Shown here: in pieces, positions 8,491-15,532 of the stretch
Position numbering within the stretch: the stretch's first letter is position 1
Layout of the letters: each line of letters starts with the position of its first letter
Origin: Thermus sp. CCB_US3_UF1
GTDB taxonomy: Bacteria > Deinococcota > Deinococci > Deinococcales > Thermaceae
NCBI RefSeq assembly: GCF_000236585.1
Contig: NC_017278.1
Span: 496,001-560,000, forward strand
DNA length: 64,000 nucleotides
Direction: 5' to 3'
Notes under the pieces: model-generated
The model's input: only the letters and a program-made list of their open reading frames with translations
Database searches by the model: none
What the model was told of the DNA's origin: nothing
Translations under genes and position numbers: made by a program

Positions 8491-9018
8491 GTGGATTGGC
8501 CCCGGCATGGCCGCGTCACCCTGAAGCCCTTCGCCGCCGGGCTTACGGAGGCGGAGTGGCGGGGGCTTTACGAAACCTTCCGCGACCCCGAGGTGGCGGA
8601 GTGGAATGGTTCCAGCCCCTTGCGCTCCCCCCTTTGGCTTTTCAAGCGGTTCGTCCAGGCGGAGATGCGGCGCAAGGACCGGATGGCCTTCGCCATTCTG
8701 GACGAAAAGGGGGAGTACCTGGGCACCCTGGAGCTTTACGACCTCACCCCCGAGGAGGCCACCTTGGGCATCCTCATCGGGCGGAAGGACCGCTGGGGCC
8801 AGGGGTACGGCACCGAGGCGGTGCGGGCCGCCCTGGGGTATGCCTTTGGCCAGCTTGGGCTCAAGCGGGTGAGGCTCCGCACCTTCGCCCACAACCTTCG
8901 GGCGCGGAGGGCCTTCCAAAAGGCGGGGTTCCGCGAGGTGGGCTTTGGCCCCGGGCCCAAGGGGAAGGAGGATGTGTACATGGAGGTGTGCCGTGAGGAT
9001 TTTGACCTCGAGGCTTAG
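8491..9018 (+). CDS. GNAT-family acetyltransferase (RimJ/RimL type)
   Basis: A 175-residue protein with the GNAT fold. It has an N-terminal VTLKPF strand, a central LGTLELYDL strand, the acetyl-CoA pyrophosphate loop GRKDRWGQGYGTEA, and the closing NLRARRAFQKAGFREVG segment typical of N-terminal or antibiotic acetyltransferases. The GTG start lies 6 bases after TAGGCT. Its last 26 bases overlap the next gene, which has its own GGAGGT Shine-Dalgarno sequence. The acceptor substrate is unknown. Confidence 0.8.
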   Translation: MDWPRHGRVTLKPFAAGLTEAEWRGLYETFRDPEVAEWNGSSPLRSPLWLFKRFVQAEMRRKDRMAFAILDEKGEYLGTLELYDLTPEEATLGILIGRKDRWGQGYGTEAVRAALGYAFGQLGLKRVRLRTFAHNLRARRAFQKAGFREVGFGPGPKGKEDVYMEVCREDFDLEA

Positions 9019-9883
9019 GGAGGAGGTCTTCGCCCTCCTGCCCCAGGGGGTGGAGGTGCGCTTTCTGGACGAGCCCTGGCCTAGGAGCGCTGACCTTTTC
9101 CTCCCCCCCTTCGGCCAGGAGGAGGTGGTGCGCCGGGTCCTGGCCGAGGTGGAGGTCAGGGTGGTCCAGACCCTTTCCGCCGGGGTGGACTGGATCCTGC
9201 CCCTTCTCCCCCCAGGGGTGGTCCTCTGCGACGGTTCGGGCATCCACGACGTGCCCGTGGCCGAGTGGGTGGTCCTGGCCCTTCTTTCCCTCCTTAAGGA
9301 CCTCCCAGGCTTCCTGGAGGCCCAGAGGGAAGGCCGCTGGGCCCCCAGGCGCCTTCCCGACTTGGAGGGCCAGACGGTGCTGCTCCTGGGCTACGGGGCC
9401 ATCGGGAAGGCGGTGGAGGCCCGGCTTAGGCCCTTTGGGGTGGAGCTCCTCCCCGTGGCCCGCCACCCCCGGCCTGGGGTCTACACCCCCAAGGACCTCC
9501 CCCACCTCCTGCCCCGGGCGGACGCCGTGGTCCTCCTCCTCCCCCTCACCCCCGAGACCCGGGGGATGGTGGACCAGGACTTCCTGGCCCGCCTTAAGCC
9601 CGGGGCCCTCCTGGTGAACGCTGGCCGGGGGCCCTTGGTGGACACGGAAGCCCTCCTGAAGGCCCTGGAGGCGGGCCGGGTGCGGGCCTTTTTGGACGTG
9701 ACCGATCCCGAGCCCCTGCCCGAAGGCCACCCCCTGTGGCGGGCCAAAGGGGTGGTCATCACCCCCCATGTGGCCGGGCTTTCCCAGGGGTTTTCCCGGC
9801 GGGCGGCCCGGTTCTTGGCCGAGCAGGTGGGGCGGTACCTGCGGGGGGAGCCCCTCTTGAACGTGGTGCGGGAGGGGTACTGA
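8993..9883 (+). CDS. D-isomer-specific 2-hydroxyacid dehydrogenase
   Basis: A 296-residue NAD-dependent dehydrogenase related to PGDH and glyoxylate/hydroxypyruvate reductases. The Rossmann motif is GYGAIG (133-138). The catalytic Arg lies in VNAGRGPLVD, the Glu in DPEPLP and the His in ITPHVAG. GTG at 8993 is chosen because GGAGGT lies 7 bases upstream and residues before it have no family match. It overlaps the GNAT gene by 26 bases, and its stop codon shares a base with the next ATG. The shorter N-terminal domain argues against a full SerA; the true substrate is not clear. Confidence 0.82.
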   Translation: MRILTSRLREEVFALLPQGVEVRFLDEPWPRSADLFLPPFGQEEVVRRVLAEVEVRVVQTLSAGVDWILPLLPPGVVLCDGSGIHDVPVAEWVVLALLSLLKDLPGFLEAQREGRWAPRRLPDLEGQTVLLLGYGAIGKAVEARLRPFGVELLPVARHPRPGVYTPKDLPHLLPRADAVVLLLPLTPETRGMVDQDFLARLKPGALLVNAGRGPLVDTEALLKALEAGRVRAFLDVTDPEPLPEGHPLWRAKGVVITPHVAGLSQGFSRRAARFLAEQVGRYLRGEPLLNVVREGY

Positions 9884-10092
9884 TGGAGGTGATCCTCTAC
9901 GGGGACCTGCGCCGCTATGGGGAGCGCCTCCGGGTGGAGGCCAGGACCCCCAAGGAAGCCCTGGAGCGCCTGGGCATCCCCCTGGAGGAGGTCTGGCTCC
10001 TGGCGGTGGGGGATAGGGTGGTGGGCCTGGAGGAGGCCACCGAGGGCCCCCTGGAGGTCTACCCCCCCATCGCGGGGGGGTGGTATACTTAG
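9883..10092 (+). CDS. MoaD/ThiS-like ubiquitin-fold protein with a tail after GG
   Basis: A 69-residue beta-grasp protein: MEVILYGDLR opens the first strand, and the C-terminus reads EVYPPIAGG, like MoaD (sulfur carrier of molybdopterin synthase) and ThiS. Active sulfur carriers end exactly in GG, but here three residues (WYT) follow GG at 65-66. Those codons and the stop contain the TATACT -10 box of the next gene. Without removal of the tail the GG terminus could not be adenylated. It overlaps the dehydrogenase stop by one base. MoaD and ThiS cannot be told apart from this sequence. Confidence 0.72.
   Translation: MEVILYGDLRRYGERLRVEARTPKEALERLGIPLEEVWLLAVGDRVVGLEEATEGPLEVYPPIAGGWYT
10081..10089 (+). 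promoter_or_regulatory. Extended -10 promoter TGGTATACT of the DHS-like gene
   Basis: TATACT (10084-10089) sits inside the last codons of the ubiquitin-fold gene. The upstream TGG gives an extended -10 look. Transcription should begin near 10096, leaving a leader of about 72 bases, unusual in a region dominated by leaderless starts. Confidence 0.6.
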
Positions 10093-10095
10093 GGT

Positions 10096-10167
10096 CCTGC
10101 CCCTGGGGGCAGGGGGCGCAGGAAGGGGGGAGCCGCCCGACGCCCACCCCGCGTAGAAAGGAGCGAG
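10096..10167 (+). promoter_or_regulatory. Structured 5' leader of the DHS-like gene
   Basis: The predicted leader opens with a hairpin: CCTGCCCC (10096-10103) pairs with GGGGCAGG (10106-10113), an arm of up to 8 pairs. This places a stable stem at the extreme 5' end of the mRNA. A second G-rich/C-rich pairing (GGCG near 10115 with CGCC near 10142) is possible. AAAGGAG lies just before the ATG. No known riboswitch family was recognised. It may protect the transcript or control translation. Confidence 0.45.
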
Positions 10168-11190
10168 ATGGAAAAGAAGGAACTCCTCTCTACGCCCGTG
10201 GTTCCCATCGACATCAAGGCCTTTGACGCCGGGCCCATCCTCGAGGCCATGGGCAAGACGGCCTTCCAGGCCAGGAACCTCCACCGGGCGGCGGAGATCT
10301 ACCTCCGCATGCTGGAGGACGAGGCCGCGGTGATCCTCACCCTGGCCGGGAGCCTGGTCTCTGCCGGGCAGGGCCTCATCGTCCACGACCTCATCCGCAA
10401 GGGCCTGGTGGACGCCATCGTGGCCACCGGGGCCAACATCGTGGACCAGGACTTCTTTGAGGCCCTGGGCCACCGCCACTACCAGGGGGACCCCAAGGCG
10501 GACGACGAGGCCTTGCGCCGCCTCTGGATTGACCGCATCTACGACACCTACATTGACGAGGAGGAACTCCGCCACACGGACTACACCATCGCCGAGATCG
10601 CCAGTAGCCTAGAGCCCCGTCCCTACTCCAGCCGGGAGTTCATCTGGCACATGGGCCGCTACCTGGCGGAGAGGGGCTTGGGGGAGAAGAGCATCGTGCG
10701 GGCGGCCTATGAGGAGGGGGTGCCCATCTTTGTCCCCGCCTTCTCCGACTCCTCGGCCGGCTTCGGCCTCGTTTACCACCAGGTGAAGCACCCCAAGGCC
10801 CACGTGACCATCGACTCCGTGGCCGACTTCCGCGAGCTCACCCAGATCAAGCTCCAGGCGGGCACCACCGGCCTGGTCATGCTGGGGGGCGGGGTGCCCA
10901 AGAACTTCGCCCAGGACATCGTGGTGGCCGCCGAGGTCCTGGGCCACCAGGTGGAGATGCACAAGTACGCCATCCAGATCACCGTGGCCGACGAGCGGGA
11001 CGGGGGGCTTTCCGGTTCCACCCTGAGCGAGGCCCAGAGCTGGGGCAAGGTGGACGCGGCCCTTTCCCAGATGGTCTTCGCCGAGGCCACCCTGGCCTTC
11101 CCCCTCCTGGCCTCCTACGTCTGGCACCGGGCCCCGGTCCGGGCCAAGCGCCGCTACGCCGATCTGTTCCAGGCCGAGGCCGTGGCCTAA
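10168..11190 (+). CDS. Deoxyhypusine-synthase-family protein
   Basis: A 340-residue member of the deoxyhypusine synthase family, which moves an aminobutyl group from spermidine through an enzyme-lysine imine. The lysine motif EAQSWGKV is present near residue 293, as are the TGANIVDQDFFE and PIFVPAFSDSS motifs. Bacteria have no eIF5A substrate in the eukaryotic sense, so such proteins are thought to make polyamines such as homospermidine; Thermus is rich in unusual polyamines. It is a single-gene unit with its own leader and terminator. The polyamine role is inferred. Confidence 0.85.
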   Translation: MEKKELLSTPVVPIDIKAFDAGPILEAMGKTAFQARNLHRAAEIYLRMLEDEAAVILTLAGSLVSAGQGLIVHDLIRKGLVDAIVATGANIVDQDFFEALGHRHYQGDPKADDEALRRLWIDRIYDTYIDEEELRHTDYTIAEIASSLEPRPYSSREFIWHMGRYLAERGLGEKSIVRAAYEEGVPIFVPAFSDSSAGFGLVYHQVKHPKAHVTIDSVADFRELTQIKLQAGTTGLVMLGGGVPKNFAQDIVVAAEVLGHQVEMHKYAIQITVADERDGGLSGSTLSEAQSWGKVDAALSQMVFAEATLAFPLLASYVWHRAPVRAKRRYADLFQAEAVA

Positions 11191-11203
11191 GCCTCTCGTC
11201 CTC

Positions 11204-11233
11204 ACCCGCCTGGGCCTGGGCCTGGGCGGGTTT
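11204..11233 (+). terminator. Intrinsic terminator after the DHS-like gene
   Basis: ACCCGCC (11204-11210) pairs with GGCGGGT (11225-11231) around a G-rich loop made of TGGGCC repeats, followed by TTT. The next gene starts 5 bases later. Confidence 0.6.
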
Positions 11234-11237
11234 CCCT

Positions 11238-14048
11238 ATGGACCAATCGCCCTTTCCCCTGGTACACTTCCGGCAAATGCCGGACGAGCTAAGGCTTTAC
11301 CTGAAGGAGCGGTTTGGCGTTCAGGGGCCGGTTTCCCCTTCCCGCTTTGAGGCGGAGCTGGCCAGGCGCCTGGGCAGCCCCGGCAAGCGCCAACCCCTGC
11401 TCCGGGCCTGGCGGGCCTACCTGGGGGGTGGGGGCCGGGAGGCGGTGCGAAGTTTTTACCGCGAGGTCCTGAAGGTGCCCCGGGGGGAGGCCCTGGTCTA
11501 CGGCATGCACCTGCCCTTCCTGGAGTTTTACGCCCGGGAGCTACCCCAAAGGGTGGAGGGCCGGGTCCTGGAGGTGGGGGCCTTCACCGGGGCCCTGGTG
11601 GGGTACCTGCAAAGGAAGCGGCCCGAGCTCTCCTGGCACGCCCTGGACGGGGTGGAGGAGGCGGTGGCGGTGGGGCGGAGGCGGGTGCCGGAGGTGGCCT
11701 GGCACCTGGGCTGGGCGGAGGAGGTGGAGCTCCCTCCCTTTGACACCCTGCTCCTCCTCTCCGTCTTCCCCGAGGGCTGGGTGGAGGAGGGGATGGAAAG
11801 CCGCCTGGAGCCCGAGGCCTTTTGGAAGCGCTTTTCTTTCTTTGCCCGCCTCCCCCGTTTCCTCCGCCTCCTCCGCCCCGGGGGGCTTTTGGCCTACGGC
11901 CACGGCCCCTTCCTGGGCAAGAGCCTCGAGGGGGTGGAGGAAGGGCTGAGGCGGCTAGGCTTTCAGGAGGTGGAGCGGGTGGGGGAGGGGGAGTACTTCC
12001 TGGTCCTGGCCCGGAGGCCCGAGGCCCTGGCGGAGGTTTCCCTAGAGGAGGCCTGGGAGGACCTCCCTGCCCTAGAGGAACCTGTGGCCGTGGCCGTGGC
12101 GGAACCCGACCTGGCCGAGGTCCAGGCCCTTCTGGAAGCCGGGCAGTACGCCGAGGTCCTTGCCCGCCTGCCCGAGGGGGTGGAAGGGGAGGCCGCCTAC
12201 CTGCGGGGCAGGGCCCTCTTTGCCCTTTCCCGCTTTGCCGAGGCTGAGGAGGCCCTGCGGCGGGCCATGCGGGAGGAGGCGGAGGACTTGAGGGCCTTGG
12301 TCCTGGTGGAGCTCAAGGACTACGAGCGGGCTAAGGGGCGCCTCGAGGCCCTGGCCGGGCGGGGGGGGCGGTACCGCCTGGCCCTGGGCCGGGTCTACCT
12401 GGCCCAGGGGCGGTACGCGGATGCCCTGCGCCAGTTCGTGGAGTCGGGCCTGCCCGAGGCCGAGGTCTACGTGCGGGAGGCCCTGGAGGGGATCGAGGGG
12501 CGCATGCGCCGCTTCGCCCGGGAAGGGGAGTGGACCGAGGTGAGCCGCCGGGCGGAGTTCGTGGAGGACCTCTCCCCGGGGCTCCTCACCCGGGAGATGC
12601 TCCGGCTTGGCCTAAGGGCCGCCCTCCTCCAGGGCCTCTTCGCCCGGGCGGAGCGCTACGCCCGGAGGCTGGCCGATTTGGATGAGGCGGAGGGCTTTTT
12701 GGGCCTGGCCCTGGCCGCCGTGCGCCTGCGCACCCCCTTGGAGCACAAGGGGGAGGACCTGAAGGCGGTGGAGCCCTACCTCACGGAGGCCCTGGCCCGG
12801 GCGGAGATCCCCGAGGCCCTCCTCCTTTTGGGCATCCTGCGGGAGCGGGAGGGGCGTTTCCGCGAGGCCCTTTACCTCCTGGAGCGGGCGGCCCGCCACG
12901 GGGAGGGGGAGGTGGCGGGGATGGCCTTCCACCACCTGGCGGAGGTGAAGCGGGCCCTGCGCCGGCCCCTGCGGGAGGTGCTGGGGGACCACAAGCGGGC
13001 CCACGCCCTGAAGGCCTACCCCGCCCCCTACCTCTTCCACCTGGCCCAGGAGGCCCTGGCCGGGGGGGAGGAGGTCCTGGCCCGGGAACTCCTCTCCCGG
13101 GCCCGGGATGCCGGGCTTGCCGAGGTGGCGGAGGAGGACCTCTTGGGCCTGCTTTCCCTTTTGGAGAGGCTGGAGGGGCCTTGGGCGGCCTTTAGCGTCC
13201 TCTACCAGGCCCTAGGCCGCACCCCCAGGCCCCCCTTGGAGCTTTTGGCCCTGGCCTACCGCCTCTCCCGCTCCTTCCGGGAAAGCCCCGAGGCGGAAAG
13301 CGTGCGGGGGCAGTACCTGGCGGCCCTGTACGGGGCAGGGCGGGCCAAGGAGGCGGAGGCGGTCCTCCTGGAGGAACTTAGGGCCCACCCGCAGGCCCTG
13401 GAGGTCCTCTTTGACCTGGCGGAGCACCACGAGACCCAAGGAGAGTGGCGTCAGGCGGCGGAGTACTGGCAGAAGGCCCTGGAGGTGGCCCTCTACGGGG
13501 AGAAGGACCTGGGCCTGGCCCGGGAGGTGCTGCGCAACCTCCTCTTCCTGCGCCCCCACGACGAGAGCCTGGCCCTGTACCTGGAGGAGCTCAAGGCGGT
13601 GGGCCAGGGCCTGAAGGCCATGGGGGAGGAGCCCCCGGAAGTCCCCCAGGACCCCGAGGGGCTTTTGGAGGAGGCCCTGCCCCGCTTCCACGGGGAGCAC
13701 CTTTTGGTGGTGGGGGGGCATACCCAGCTCCGGAGCCGTCTGGTGCCCCTTTTGGAGGCTCGGGGCCTCCGGGTGGACTGGTTTGATGCCGACAGCGCCG
13801 GGGTGGGGAAGGAGGCCCTGAAGCGCATCCAGAACCGCCTGGAAAAGGCCCATGGCCTGATGATCGTTTCCAGCTACGTGGGCCACGACCTTTCCGAGCC
13901 CGTGCGCCTCGAGGCCGAACGCCTGGGAGTACCCGTGCACATCATCCCTGGCCGGGCCCGGGGGGCCACGGGGTTCTTGCGGGCCTTGAAGGCCTTCGCC
14001 CCCGAACTCTTCAAGCGGGCCCTCAAGGGGCATGGCCGGGGCCCTTGA
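11238..14048 (+). CDS. Methyltransferase-TPR-DUF2325 fusion protein
   Basis: A 936-residue three-part protein. About residues 100-260 resemble a class I SAM methyltransferase (VLEVGAFTGALVGYL, then LLRPGGLLAYG). About 285-790 is a long tetratricopeptide-like superhelix. The last ~115 residues match DUF2325: LLVVGGHTQLRSRL, an Arg/Asp-containing middle, SSYVGHDLSEP and a VPVHIIPG strand. The combination suggests a scaffold joining a modifying domain to a possible nucleotide-binding Rossmann-like domain. ATG 11238 directly follows the previous terminator; no clear -10 box is visible. Function unknown. Confidence 0.7.
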   Translation: MDQSPFPLVHFRQMPDELRLYLKERFGVQGPVSPSRFEAELARRLGSPGKRQPLLRAWRAYLGGGGREAVRSFYREVLKVPRGEALVYGMHLPFLEFYARELPQRVEGRVLEVGAFTGALVGYLQRKRPELSWHALDGVEEAVAVGRRRVPEVAWHLGWAEEVELPPFDTLLLLSVFPEGWVEEGMESRLEPEAFWKRFSFFARLPRFLRLLRPGGLLAYGHGPFLGKSLEGVEEGLRRLGFQEVERVGEGEYFLVLARRPEALAEVSLEEAWEDLPALEEPVAVAVAEPDLAEVQALLEAGQYAEVLARLPEGVEGEAAYLRGRALFALSRFAEAEEALRRAMREEAEDLRALVLVELKDYERAKGRLEALAGRGGRYRLALGRVYLAQGRYADALRQFVESGLPEAEVYVREALEGIEGRMRRFAREGEWTEVSRRAEFVEDLSPGLLTREMLRLGLRAALLQGLFARAERYARRLADLDEAEGFLGLALAAVRLRTPLEHKGEDLKAVEPYLTEALARAEIPEALLLLGILREREGRFREALYLLERAARHGEGEVAGMAFHHLAEVKRALRRPLREVLGDHKRAHALKAYPAPYLFHLAQEALAGGEEVLARELLSRARDAGLAEVAEEDLLGLLSLLERLEGPWAAFSVLYQALGRTPRPPLELLALAYRLSRSFRESPEAESVRGQYLAALYGAGRAKEAEAVLLEELRAHPQALEVLFDLAEHHETQGEWRQAAEYWQKALEVALYGEKDLGLAREVLRNLLFLRPHDESLALYLEELKAVGQGLKAMGEEPPEVPQDPEGLLEEALPRFHGEHLLVVGGHTQLRSRLVPLLEARGLRVDWFDADSAGVGKEALKRIQNRLEKAHGLMIVSSYVGHDLSEPVRLEAERLGVPVHIIPGRARGATGFLRALKAFAPELFKRALKGHGRGP

Positions 14049-14067
14049 GGCGTGGTATAAGGGGGGC

Positions 14068-14886
14068 ATGGAAGCCCTGGCCCTCGGCTACTCCCCCTGC
14101 CCCAACGACACCTTCATCTTCTACGCCCTCACCCACGGACGGGTGGAAAGCCCCCTCCCCATACAGCCGGTACTGGAAGACGTGGAGACCCTAAACCGCT
14201 GGGCCCTGGAGGGCCGGCTGCCCCTGACCAAGCTCTCCTACGCCGCCTACGGCCGGGTGCGGGACCGGTACGTGGCCCTGCGGAGCGGGGGGGCCCTGGG
14301 GCGGGGGGTGGGGCCCTTGGTGGTGGCGCGAAGGCCCTTGGAGAGCCTGGAAGGCGTACGGGTGGCCATCCCCGGACGCAACACCACGGCCTTCCTGCTC
14401 CTTTCCCTCTACGCCCAGGGCTTCCAGCCCCTCGAGGTGCGCTACGACCAGGTGATGCCCCTGGTGGCCCAGGGGGAGGTGGAAGCCGGTCTCATCATCC
14501 ACGAAAGCCGCTTCACTTACCCCCAGTACGGCCTGGTCAAGGTCCTGGACCTGGGGGAGTGGTGGGAGGCCTGGACGGGCCTTCCCCTCCCCTTGGGGGG
14601 GATCCTGGCCCGGCGGGACCTGGGGGAGGAGCGGATCCGCGCCCTGGACCAGGCGGTGCGCCGAAGCCTAGAGTATGCCCTGGCCCACCCCGAGGAGACC
14701 CTGCCCTACCTGAAGGCCCATGCCCAGGAGATGGCCGAGGAGGTTCTCTGGGCCCATGTGCGTACCTACGTGAACGCCTTCAGCCTGGATCTGGGGGAGG
14801 AAGGGGAGGAGGCGGTGCGCCGCCTTTTGGCCGAGGCCGAGGCCCGGGGGCTCCTTCCCCCCTCCGCTGCCCCCCTCTTTTTGTAA
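14068..14886 (+). CDS. mqnD: 1,4-dihydroxy-6-naphthoate synthase MqnD
   Basis: A 272-residue enzyme of the futalosine menaquinone pathway that converts cyclic dehypoxanthinyl futalosine to 1,4-dihydroxy-6-naphthoate. It has the periplasmic-binding-protein fold with the N-terminal signature LGYSPCPNDTFIF (6-18), IPGRNTTAFLL (101-111) and GLIIHESRF containing His145. That is the position of the catalytic histidine I recall for the Thermus enzyme. ATG 14068 lies 6 bases after TATAAG (14056-14061), hence leaderless. An alternative upstream start inside the previous gene is less likely. Confidence 0.92.
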   Translation: MEALALGYSPCPNDTFIFYALTHGRVESPLPIQPVLEDVETLNRWALEGRLPLTKLSYAAYGRVRDRYVALRSGGALGRGVGPLVVARRPLESLEGVRVAIPGRNTTAFLLLSLYAQGFQPLEVRYDQVMPLVAQGEVEAGLIIHESRFTYPQYGLVKVLDLGEWWEAWTGLPLPLGGILARRDLGEERIRALDQAVRRSLEYALAHPEETLPYLKAHAQEMAEEVLWAHVRTYVNAFSLDLGEEGEEAVRRLLAEAEARGLLPPSAAPLFL

Positions 14887-14889
14887 ACT
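14884..14889 (+). promoter_or_regulatory. -10 box TAAACT built on the mqnD stop codon
   Basis: The TAA stop of mqnD is the first half of TAAACT, which ends 6 bases before the ATG of the Crp-family gene. Confidence 0.55.
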
Positions 14890-14895
14890 CGGGGC

Positions 14896-15522
14896 ATGTT
14901 CCAGGAGCTGGCCCCAGAGGCCCGGAGGGAGGCCGCCCGGGTCTTCCAACCCCTAAGGGTCCGGCGGGGCGCCCCTCTCTACGCCCTGGGGGACCCTGTG
15001 GACGGGCTTTACCTGGTGCGGGAGGGGTTTTTGTGGCTGGAGGGCCCCCGTTCGCCCACCGGGGAGGCCGCCACCTTGGGGGTGGTGGGCCCGGGAGGGC
15101 TTCTGGGCGAGGAGGCCTTGGTGGGGGAGGCGAGGCGCACCGCCGGGGCCAGCGCCCTCACCTACGGCGAGCTCCTCTTCGCCCCCAAGGGGGAGCTAAA
15201 GGCCCTGCGGGACCGCTTCCCGGAGGTGGAAGCCTGGCTCCTCAAGGGGATCTACGCCCGCCTCAAGGCGGCGGAAGAAAGGCTTTGGGAGGTACGCCAC
15301 CTCTCCGTGGGCCAGCGCCTGGCCCGCCTCCTCCTAAGGCTTTCCCAGGGGGGCGAGGTAGCCCTTTCCCACCAGGACCTGGCCCACATGGTGGGGGCCA
15401 CCCGGGAGACGGTGACCAAGCTTCTGGGGGAGTGGGCCCTTCTGGGCTGGGTGGACCTGGGCTACCGCCGGGTGGAGGTGCGGGCCCGGGAAGCCCTTGC
15501 CCAGCAGGCGGGGGCCCTTTAG
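14896..15522 (+). CDS. Crp/Fnr-family transcriptional regulator
   Basis: A 208-residue regulator. The N-terminal cyclic-nucleotide-binding-like beta barrel spans about 10-110 (LYALGDPVDGLYLVREGFLWLEG; GGLLGEEALVG). A dimer helix follows, then a winged helix with LSHQDLAHMVGATRETVTKLL (about 155-176) as helix-turn-helix. The canonical Arg-Ser of the cAMP pocket is not seen (GEARRTAGASA instead), so it may respond to another signal. The leaderless ATG follows a -10 box built on the mqnD stop codon. Its position between mqnD and bshC suggests, but does not prove, a redox role. Confidence 0.88.
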   Translation: MFQELAPEARREAARVFQPLRVRRGAPLYALGDPVDGLYLVREGFLWLEGPRSPTGEAATLGVVGPGGLLGEEALVGEARRTAGASALTYGELLFAPKGELKALRDRFPEVEAWLLKGIYARLKAAEERLWEVRHLSVGQRLARLLLRLSQGGEVALSHQDLAHMVGATRETVTKLLGEWALLGWVDLGYRRVEVRAREALAQQAGAL

Positions 15523-15525
15523 GCT
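15520..15525 (+). promoter_or_regulatory. -10 box TAGGCT built on the Crp-gene stop codon
   Basis: The TAG stop of the regulator begins TAGGCT, 7 bases before the GTG start of bshC. Confidence 0.5.
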
Positions 15526-15532
15526 TGGGGGC

